Below, one piece after another: positions 24,101 to 36,100 of a DNA stretch of 64,000 nt. Source of the stretch: Haliotis asinina (Eukaryota > Mollusca > Gastropoda > Lepetellida > Haliotidae); the NCBI RefSeq assembly GCF_037392515.1, contig NC_090282.1, forward strand, positions 28,009,554 to 28,073,553, written 5' to 3'. The notes beneath the pieces are model-generated. The model ran no database searches, was not told where the DNA came from, and saw nothing but the letters and a program-made list of their open reading frames with translations. A program made the position numbers and the translations under genes. Within the stretch, counting starts at the first letter, position 1, and every line of letters starts with the position of its first letter.

Positions 24101-27100
24101 GCTGTATGGTTGTTATAGCATTTGAGACAGTATAACCCATCTATGGTCATGAGTATGCTGCTTCTGATTCCAAGCTTCGTGCCGTTTCATGAGAGATATG
24201 ACGCTTGCCAAGCAAACGTTGTACACGATAAATAACAGAATAAATAAATTTTTAGGGATATGCTAAACCTCCCCACCCATGTTAATATGTGAACTGTTAG
24301 GGATATGCTAAACCTCCCCACCCATGTTAATATGTGAACTGTTAGGGATATGATAAACCTCCCCACCCGTGTTAATATGTGAACTGTTAGGGATATGATA
24401 AACCTCCCCACCCGTGTTAATATGTGAACTGTTAGGGATATGCTAAACCTTCTCACCCATGTTAATATGTGAACTGTTAGGGATATGCTAAACCTCCCCA
24501 CACATATCAATGTGTGAACTGTTAGGGATATGTTAGATCTCCCCTCACATATCAATGCGTGAACTGTTAGGGATGTGTTAAACCTCCCCTCACATATCAA
24601 TGTGTGAACTGTTAGGGATATGTTAGATCTCCCCACACATATCAATGTGTGAACTGTTAGGGATATGTTAAACCTCCCCACACATATCAACATGTGACTG
24701 TTAGGGATATGTTAAACCTCCCCACCCATGTTAATGTGCGGCCTGTTAGTAATAGGCCTATGCACTGACGTAAATGTGTGGACTACACTATTTGCTATTT
24801 GCGGAACCTCCCCGTGCAATGAAATGTATGGCCTATTAGTAACAGGCACCACGTCCCTGCGCATTTAAAGTGTTAACTGATTGGTCGATTACCACCTCTA
24901 TAGTCAGTGAGTGAGTGAGTGAGTGAGTGAGTTTAGTTTTACGCCGCACCCAGCAATATTCCAGCTATATGGCGGCGGTCTGTAAATAATCGAGTCTGGA
25001 CCAGACAATCCAGTGATCAACAATATGAGCATCGATCTGCGCAAATGGGAACCGATGACATGTGTCAACCAAGTCAGCGAGCCTGACCACCCGATCCCGT
25101 TAGTCGCCTCTTACGACAAGCGTAGTCGCCTTTTATGGCAAGCATGGGTTGCTGAAGGCCTATTCTACCCCGGGACCTTCACGGGTCACCTCTATAGTCC
25201 TTACCCATCTAAGTAGTGCACTATTAGTGATGTTGACTGGTCCCCGCCCATAACAGGGTTTAGAAAATGGGTGGTATACAATGCTTTTCAACCCAGGTCA
25301 CTGTGGTATCTTTGCGCTTCCGAAAATGTACAAAATTAGCAACATACCACACATCCTATCCTATCTCAGGGTGTGGACAGTTATTGGGATTCAATACGAC
25401 GCGTGCGCTTCAAGGTGTGTCCCGTGACGGTACAACATATATCACATCCTATCTCAGTGTGGGGACAATTATTGGGATTAAGTCCGACGCGTGCATCTTA
25501 AGGCATGTGGCTAGTAACGGCCCTCCATACATCCCTTCCTATCTCAAGGTGTGGGCAAGTATTGAGATTCAGTACAGCGCGTGCATCTTAAGGCATCCAT
25601 CTCGATGTGTGGACAATTATTTGTATACAATGCATCCCTACATAGCAGTGTGTGTTGTCATTTGGCCAATTACAATTACCTAAAGAATAATAATACTAAC
25701 CGACCATGCGTTACAGTGAGTGAGGGAGTTGACCTTTACGCCTCACTCAGCAATATTCCAGCTATATGACGGCGGTCTGTAAATAATCGAGTCTGGACCA
25801 GACAATCCAGTGATCGATCTGCGCAAATGGGAACCGATGACATGTGTCAACCAAGTCAGTGAGCCTGACCACCCGATCCCGTTAGTCGCCTCTTACGACA
25901 AGCATAGTCGCCTTTTATGACAAGACCTATTCTACGCGTTACAACCTACATTAAACAAGGTACAGCAGAATCCAAAATATGTCGTACCTTGTACACAAAT
26001 TCAAGCAGTTGTTATGATATAATCGATTCAACCTGCCATGTTTTCCGCTGAACTTTTCTGACGTGCTCAATTATTGGTTTACTGTACACAATGTTCCCGA
26101 TACATGGTGAACTGGGCGATATAGGATAAACACACTTACTATGGAGAACTCACATTAACCTGTGTCAATTAATGAAATGCATTGTAAAGAACGATAAAGG
26201 TGGCTACCCTTGAGCACATTGCAAACAAGGGTGAAAGCGCTGCGTCAACGGTGTACATCTACGTATTCAATATAACGCCATTACAAGAGGCTCATAGAGT
26301 GGTACCGCTGTCAGTTATTGGTAATCGTTCGGTCAATGGCCCTAGGTGATATTCATGCTCACATGAAGCGAGACGTTCACACAGAAGCACATTTTTAAGG
26401 ACCTACATTCATTACCGGGAATGGCAGGTCGTAAATAGTGAGGCTGAATCAATAATGTTTGTTTGCTAAGAGTGAGTGAGTGAATGCATTTTTACGTCAG
26501 TAATGTTTGTTAAAACGAATCTCTTGTCGTTCTAACACACTAGTGATCTGTTATAAGCAGCAACCCGTGGCTGCAGATCTCTGCAGGTAGGGTCACTTTA
26601 GAGTTGACCTCCCAGTGGTCACCCAGTCAAAGCTATCCGTCTTTGACTGTAGGACTATCACAGCGGCATTAGCAGAAGCTGATCATTTGCACATTATTGG
26701 CAATCGAACCGGGACCTCTGAGCAAACGCTTTCACGACAATATATACATAAATTTCAAGAAACATCCATCAAAACTAAGAAACTCCCCCTCACCCCCAAA
26801 CATAAAGAAAATAAAAAAAACTTTAAAAAAACCTTCCAAAACAACCCCCAAAAAGCAACAGTACAAAACATTCCTCAGAAGTTTGAGTGTTTGGGCTAAT
26901 GATTCACATGGTGTGTGTTTGGTATATCATCCTTACCACAGATTTCAAGTTTACTTTATGGGTTTTCAAAATATTTTCGAAATTACGGGTGTTAAGTTTC
27001 TTTTGTACGTCGGTTTAATGCTTCCTGCTGACGTCCACCGTGCTCAGTTATAAAGTCTGGGCCTCTTAGAGTGTATAATATTTCTCATTTAATTGAATAT

Positions 27101-30100
27101 GAGTACAGTTCTGTAAATATTTTACGCTCATTATCAATAATCACGGGACCAATTATAGGTGTATTGTTGAAACGTAGAGTTTCAAACATTCATGGAAGCA
27201 TATGGCGAACTTACATATATATACATGATGTGCGCGTAAACTTGCTTGTAATATACTGAATACATAGTATTACAATATCAGGTATCATTTACAAACGATT
27301 TGGCGACTTTGTTAACCACACTCCTCCTCCGGTAACCGACGATTGTATATATATATTATGTAAAATATGGATTTAATTAATTACGTTCAATCTTTAAACT
27401 TTTATGTATATATATTCGGAACAATTTATGAAACACTCTTCATCTAAATGTGTTCTGTTATATAAAATGAACGCATGCATTCATTATTTATATAATTAAA
27501 TATGTGCATTCGTATACTTATCGAAGATACTTTGACAATTCCAAATGAATTGTGTGAATTACGGAAAATGCCAAATGAAAATAAATGACCGTTTTGAAAG
27601 AGCATTGATCCGCCGCACGGACAAATATACCAGCTATATGAGGACGAGCTGTATATAATAGGTCTCAAATAAAAGTGATTGTTATCGAGGGAATAGATGG
27701 GATACAATAATATCAGTAATGGTATCAGCCAGCCTGCCAAGCCACTCGATACCAGCAGGTGCCTTTCGACAGGCAAAGGTTGCTTAAGAGCAAATCACAG
27801 CCGGATCTTCACAGGCCATGGCGGTTTTCAGTCACTCAAGTCGATGTCATGCTCTAACAAATAATTTTTTTTTTATTTTAACACAGCTAGAGATGCTCCG
27901 TAGTTAGAACAAGGTGTAGCGTATTGACGAAAGACATTCTAACTGGTTTATTGCCCGCCCAGCGTCTTTTGTGTCATTGGCTGGTCAATAAACGACTTCC
28001 GGTTCGTTAGATGCACGCTGGAGTATCGCCATGACAACAAGATAGTATCGATCTTCACGTGATAGGAAAACTATCAATTGAACGACTGTATGTAGTTGTG
28101 ATTTATTGTAATAGTGTAGCAGAGGGTTCTCAAGGGAATGACTATCCTACTCAGTAGCAATTATCATTGATTTTGTTCTCCATTTCATAATTGCGAGACA
28201 ATGGGATTGCGTGACGCGATGGGTTGCCGAGCACAATAACACACAGAATTCAGTGAGGGCTTGGTGCTTGTTCGATAATCATACACTTCTCACACAGGCA
28301 GGTCTATTGAAAAAACTATAGGCGCATGTGTGAATGATTATTATATTTTGTAGTAACATGGCAAAATTTCGTCATTATTGTAAAATTCTCACAAATTCCG
28401 GGTTCGGGGTAAGTAAATAAGTGAATAGTAGTCATGATTACAGCGACATATAATATTTGATTATATATAGTGGGAGTAGTATGCCGCTTCAGCAGTAAAG
28501 CTGGGCATCACGTATCTTATCAAAGAGCATCCGGCTTGGTTTACCCAAAGTTCAGTAAGAATAATTGTCCCAGTCACTATTACCTGAAGACAATGGTCCC
28601 TGACAATGTCCTTACTTAGACAACATGTCCTGGTAGATAAGTATCACGGCGGATATTGTGCTCTTTAACGACAGACCCAGATATCGATTTGCGGGCGATA
28701 TAATATTCTGATCATTGTGATAATGAGGGTAGCTCGTGTATATCCGTCATCTATAATAATTGAGTGCAATTTGTTTCACAAAAGAAACCTATCATGATTT
28801 CAAGATATCCGTAAATATAACATGTCCCTCTTTAATTTCAACAACATAGGAAATTCTTGACTAGAGGTTCCATAATAGTAACAGTTTAAAGAAAACTAAA
28901 TTCTATGTTATTCTTCTTCTTTGCCGTCTAGGGGCGTTGGGTAGCCTAGAGGTTAAAGCGTTCGTTGGTCACTCTGAAGACCCAGGTTCGATTCACCACA
29001 TGAATACAATGTGTGAAGTCCATTTTCGGTGTCCTATGCTGCGATGTTTCTGGAATATTGCTAAAAGTGGCGTAAAACTAAACTCACTCACTCATATCGT
29101 TGCCTTCTTCTCCTTATCTACTTTATATCGTGTTTCAGTATTGTCCCGGTGGTATTGTTTAGACATTCTTTGGCAGGACTGTGTTGTCCGAAGACACATG
29201 ACCCTTGCTATGAGAAACCTTTACGCCCGTCTAAACTCTGAACGCTCACAATGTTCATACTGGATCACAAAAGGAAGAATTTTGACAACTCGTCATTGCT
29301 GTATCCAAGTGGCCTGTGTTGTTCGTGACACAACATTAAATAATTTACTTTATTAAGGACCAACTCCTTAGATTGTTATTGGTAATTAATTATGGCGGCA
29401 CACTGGTATTGCCATGCACTGAAATTTTGATGAGTTAGTTAATCAACTTCGATTTAGATGAGCAATGATGTTTAAGAAGGAGGGAGCAGCATAGGTTCAT
29501 GAGACTGGGTGTCGAAGTATATGTATGCAATTCATGACTAAACACACATATTTCACTCACTGTACAGCTGGGTTCTAATATATGCTTATATTATATGAGT
29601 TTCTACCGTAAGTACATGCAAACTAAGTCATACAAGGATGAGAGGTCAAACATCTCGCAAGGAACCTGACAGTGTGTTTCCTTGGTCTCTCAGTTTACAT
29701 TATAATCATGAGGTAAAATGAAACTTGTATTCGGTGACTCATCCTGGTCAGAAACAACTCTATGCAGCAAACAGCAGTGCCTAAGGCCGCTGGACCCTAA
29801 TGCCCATACATTTTCTCAAGATGCTGAAATGCTTGTATGAGATGTGTGTGTGTTAGAAAACCGAGGGTAACAGTTAAAAGCTCCTGCAGCATAGCATTTC
29901 GTGGTGAGAAGTCACTTCTGAAGAACTGGCCATACCACATCGTGACATAGCATAAAGCTTTATACCCAACCCTTAAACCATTGATGATGCCGTCAATATA
30001 TTCTTGGATCTGCTCATTTCGTTGATTCTGCAGTCAGGACAAACACATTCTCATTACATGTACATAAGAGCGTGTTGGAGTAATGATGATACCGAGCGGA

Positions 30101-33100
30101 TGGACCAGATGGAGAAGGCCGCCAAGACATTAGGGTTATGTTTTATGTAAGACAGACTACACGGACACTAATGACCATCATGAAGAACCTTAGGTAAACA
30201 AAGTATCCTTAAATGATTTATATTGACAACGTAATTGTACACAAGTAAGTCAATGCCCGGGGAGGTAAGTAAATACAGGACCCTGACTGATAATGTTGTG
30301 AGACGGCATGTTTAGTCAGACAGAGCCAATGTCACTGTAGTCTGGACATTCTTCTTGCATGGGTCTCTGATGATTCGACATATGCACACTCAACAAGACA
30401 ATTTGTTTCAGTTATTCAAAACTGCTGGCCACTTTTTATGGCTATCACAGTTATTTCGTCCACCAAATTGAATCTATTTCTGAAGAAACTAGATATTATT
30501 TTGCTCTACCGTTCTATATTTATGTATAGGGTGAGTCGTTTCAGAAAGACGATTAGCGTCTCAACTGTGGACGCGAGAACGGACGATGCCTCATGATGCC
30601 TGGATTTGACATATCAAACTCTTATATTCCTAAATAATATATAATAAATAAGCATCTCATGCATGTGATATTTCACGTTATAAAAATTAGTGGGATCTAA
30701 TGCATTTCACATGATTAATGTATATTAAAACAATAGGATTCATTGAACAAACAAAACAGGTATTAGTTTTCTCTATCTGATAATTGCGAAACAATAGGAT
30801 TACGTGACGATTTTGGCGTTTGAAAATGTACAATCTTCATAAATTGAATGATCTCATATGGGAACAGACACACTGACGTCAACGCAGAAATTCACTACAC
30901 TACTGGGTCCCGATCAGTGAAGCACTCGTAACTTTACGACCTGTCGTAACTCTGTAGTGTATCAGAGGCTTACGAAAGCCGTAACCCTGCGAACGCTTTG
31001 CCGATCGGGACCCAGTACAGTAGATGAACTCTAATGGTATTGCTTGAATATTACTAGAAGTTATGTATACCTTCGTACCTCACTCGGACCAATTTCTTGG
31101 ATGCGGCCGATTGTACCCAGCAGGCCAACCACGTTTCTCATCAGCTGAGTCCTGGGCAAACGAAGGCTTCTATTGAAGAAAGTACTTATGGTTATATTTT
31201 AAGGCAATATCCTGTATGCCCAACATGCGTGGTTCAGTGTTCTTAATAGTATTTCGATAGTGGTGCCAAGTTATTGTTTGTCAAGGAGCGTCTGGCGACA
31301 TACTGAGGAAGACATCGCAAAGAAACATGTTTTGAAGGAAAATGCGAGTGGTTTTCATATTTTAATGTTATAACAGATTCCCGTAGCTCATGAAAGAAAA
31401 TATCATGTACTGAAGTGATGAGGAAGACTAACAAGCCGTAGAAATGAAAATGTTCTGATATTGATTTTAGCAAACGTTGCGGCAAACTGGAAGGATATTA
31501 AATATTGACAATGAAATATTGATTTTTATCCATACAGGGTGGAACAACTACCCTTTTAACACTGCCTCAGATGTAGAACGTGTGAAATATGTGTTACATA
31601 AAATTAGCAAAAGCGTGTCTTTTATGTAAAGATTACACCCTCCACCCCTCTCCCCCAGCCATGAAAACAATAACAGTGACAATCTGTTTGTCAACGATAC
31701 TGCTTCTGTTTCAATGCCGCGTGTCTTGTTTGTTTGAAGCATGTGTTGTTGGTACATCATATTGCATTTAGTTATATTAATGAGTCTTTGTGAATATACA
31801 TTTTTCATATACATTTCCTCATTAGGATTTAGGAAAAGGCATTAAACAAAGTTTTCTTGCTGCTAACATGAGCGTGTTTTCCCTGATTCCACGTTCACTT
31901 GTTAAGATTCTCAACATAGAGGTGATTTTTTCTTGAGCCCTTTATCCTCATTGATAATATTTCTGTATTGTTACATGGATACGTGATCCTGAGAGGTACG
32001 CTTGGTCTTGCCATTAGTACTGTTTCCATGTTGGTATTTGGTTCACATAGGTACGGTCACATTGCCGGTACGTAGTACACATAGGAACGGTCTCATTGCC
32101 GCCATGTAGTACACGTAGGAACGGTCACGTTGTCTGAATGTACTTCACATAGGAACGGTCACATTGCCGCCATGTAGTACATATAGGAACGGTTACATTG
32201 TCGATATGTAGTTCACATAGGAACGGTCACATTGCCGGTATGTAGTTCACATAGGTACGGTCACATTGCCGGTATGTAGTACACATAGGTACGGTCACAT
32301 TGCCGGCATGTAGTACACATAGGAACGGTTACCATTATGTGACCCACAATGTATCCAAACTGACATATGTACCACATGGTTAATGTCTCCATATCAGCAT
32401 TTGGTCCACAAAGTACGATCACCACGCTGGCATGTGATCCAGAAAGGTACGATCACCACGCTGACATGTGATCCACAAAGGTACGATCCACACACATGTG
32501 ATCCACATACACAAGGTCTCCATATCAGCATGTGATCCACACAAGTAATGTCTCCATATCTGTATGTGATACACAAATGTACGATCACCATGCTGGTATG
32601 TGATCCTCAAAGGTACGATCACCATACTGACATGTGATCCACATAGGTAACGTCTCCATATCAGCATGTGATCCACACAAGTAATGTCCCCATAGCGGTA
32701 TGTGATACACAAATGTACGATCACCATGCTGGTATGTGATCCATAAAGGTACGATCGCCAAGCTGGTATGTGATCCACAAGGTACAATTACATGCTGGTA
32801 TCTGATCCACAAAGGCACGATTGCCATGTTAATGTATAACACACATAGGCCCGATAACCATACTGATATATAGCCGACATAGGTGAGATCACCGTACCCG
32901 TTTATGTGATCCACAAAGGTATGTTTACCTAATTGGTATGTGATCCACAAAGGTACGATTACCATATCGGTATGTGATCCACAAAGGTACGATTGCCATG
33001 TTAATACATAACCCACATAGGCCCGATAACCATACTGGTATATAGTCGACATAAATGAGATCACCGTACCCGTTTCTGTGATCCACAAAGGTACGATTAC

Positions 33101-36100
33101 CATGCTGGTAGGTGATCCACATAGGTGTGATCACCGTACCCGCTCACGTGATCCATATAGATACTCGGTGATATCGATTAGTGAATTCTGACACTCCAGC
33201 ATTCATGATGTTGATCACTGGAATGTCTGGTCAGACTCGAATGTTTACAGACCTTCGCTTTATAACTGGATTATTGCTGGGAGCAAAGCAAACAAACGAA
33301 GTCAGTCGAAGACCCTACCAGTATCACCCTAACATTAATGAAGGGTCGAACACCTGGTGTTCACCAAGTGTGTTTAATATCGTGCCACTGTGCTAGACCA
33401 CTGAACGGTGACGTGACAATGTATTGGTGTTTTTAAACATAGAGTGTATTAACATATAATACCTGTATTCATCAGTTATCAGTGTTTGTTAATATAAACC
33501 ACTTTTTAACTGCAACTGATCGATACACACACACAAATATATAGCGAGTCAATTGATATTTAACGTCACATCGGCAATATCGCAGCCATATCGTGATGAG
33601 AACACTTTTATTTATATCAATACTAACTGCAATAAATTGAGAACGGAAAGACCTGTCATCGAAGGACAGTAAACATACTAAACTACCACCGATATGAATA
33701 TAAACCAGCATGTAAAAACTGAAATACTGTAAGTAAAGAAGACAATACAATATAATACACGGGCTATATATAGTCTGGTTCATAATTATTGAGAATTTTT
33801 CTTCTTACTTTGAGCTATCCTAACACCTCAACTGATTCACTGATTCTTAAAACTAAGTAATGGTGTAAAGGAGGTAACTCATCTTGTCCTACTGAGTATA
33901 GTAAAATTAGAGTTACCTCCCCTGAATTTGTAGCAGACGTCATTTTCCTCAGCACTGTCAACAATGTCTGCTGAAGATAAAAGGAGGTTGATTTTTGAGT
34001 TGTGTAATCAAGGAATTGATGATGTAAATACATTGGCAGAGAGAACAGGAACTCCTCTTTCTACTGTGTATAGGATTAGGAAGAATTTTAAAGAGGGAAA
34101 GGATTTTGGGCACCAGAAAGGAGCAGGGAGACCCAGAAAATTGGACTTCTCATATCGCGTCCGGCTGGGAATTTTAGCGTCTAAAAAGCAAAGGGCAAGC
34201 ATCTCCAACATCAGGTATGAAATGATAGAAAGGGGATCAACAGTTGTATCAAAATCTACAGTTAGAAGAAATTTGATTGATCTTGGATGGGAGAAAAAGA
34301 CTGGAATTCCTTCTCCTCTCATGAAACAAGAACATAAAGACAGGCGTGTTGAGTGGTGTTTGGCACATGAAAACTTTGACTGGGAAAATGTGATTTTTAC
34401 TGATGAAAGCTCAATATGAGTATATCCCAATAATGTGAAAATATGGACAAAGTCTGCGTCAGCACCGTTGTATCGACGACCTAAATACAGCCCAAAGTTT
34501 CATGTATGGGGAGAGATATCCTTATTAGGAACGACCCCGCTGTGTGTGTTTGAGGGAAATCTGACAAGGCAACGCTACACTAACATATTAGATAATTTTC
34601 TCCTTCCAAGTGCACATGTGTTTTATGGAAATGACTGGATTTTGCAGCAAGATAATGATCCTAAACACACCGCAAAACATGCGAAGCAGTGGTTTCAGGA
34701 GAAAAATGTGACTGCATTACCATTTCCAGCATATAGTCCTGACTTAAATCCCATTGAGAACATTTGGGGGATGATGAAGGAATGTGTGAATCAAAAGGGG
34801 TTGACAAAAATTGAAGACATGAAGAGAGAAGTGGTCCGATACTGGGATAGCATAACTCACGAGACACTAACCTCTCTGATAGGAAGTATGCCTACCCGTC
34901 TTAGACTGTGCCGTGAAGCTCAAGGAGACTTGATAAAATATTAAATTGTTACCTACACAACATGAAAAGGTCAGTTTACTTTCACAATACATTCAATTTT
35001 ATCTGATTTGTTCTCGTTTAATAATATGAAATGCTTTAGCTATTCTCAATAATTTTGAACCATACTGTATATCACCACACCAGGGACCATGGGGACTTGC
35101 AGTAAGTTTACTTCCTGCATGGACCCTAGCTGGATTTACATCATCCTTTCAGAAGCCAGCGATTGTCAAATTTAGCCATAATCAAAATCACAAAAGTCCT
35201 AAGTTTGAAAGTTTTGCACAAACATATAGCATGTGTCTTACTGGATCCATAACGTGACATCATAACGTACATCACTATGAAAGCTAATAACTTCATTTGC
35301 ATCCACGTTCTTGTTCACATTCAGTATTAATGGAGATTTTAACTATATATTTCAGTTTGTTACTCTATGACCAGTACTTCTATGTTTTGCACCTGTATTC
35401 TTTGCATGTTGAATTAAACCGTTGGCTTTATCAAGTAAAAGATATTAATTGCACGTATGGGTTTCGACGATAAATACGACGATATTGTTTATAACGATCA
35501 ATAGTCAATGTTTTTTTTAGATCTACAAAATTACATACACTATATATATAATACATGATAGACATTTGATCTATAAGAATCATGTGTAAATTCGCAAAGA
35601 CCAAATACACTCTATATTTACTCCGTGATAGACAGTTTTGGATTACTGCTATAGTTATTATCATTAACAGAGGCAAATGTGTTTTTGTAAAACATACACA
35701 CCATATTTACTGCGTGACCTTTTTTGATATTTGCATACAATGTGAATATAAAGCAACTGAAGCATATAAGCCCAGTCCATAATCGTGAAGTACTGAAGCG
35801 AAAATCGTCCCATCAATCAGTATTGAATTCAGCCAGGCAACTGGTCTGGTGATACCAGATCGGTTGGAAAGTTGACAGTCCAGAGTTTTCGGGATTACGA
35901 AAAAGCAAAACGAAGGTAAACAAGGGAAGGGAATGAATGTTTTCAATTCTGTTTCAGTCAAAGCTTTACGCATTATACTCAAAGTCAGATTCGTCCAAGA
36001 CTGTCGAGTATGCAATCTTCTAAAACTGACCGTCCCGGAAGGTCGGGCAGGCGGGAGTTTGCAACAGCTATAGCTGTTTATGATTTACAAAACTCCTTCC

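Noticed and set aside
24187-24693. 168-codon minus-strand frame repeating GRFNISLTVHTLICV
   Set aside because: It arises from the 45-bp minisatellite, whose period is divisible by three. No start context or flanking exons.
26780-26880. A/C-rich tract as a coding Lys/Pro/Asn-rich protein end
   Set aside because: Low-complexity composition and no homologous features. It is probably a degenerate A-rich insertion tail.
32394-33134. Overlapping minus-strand frames of 65-172 codons with GDRTFVDHIP-type repeats
   Set aside because: They are translations of the 34-bp satellite. The period is not a multiple of three and stops are avoided only by composition.
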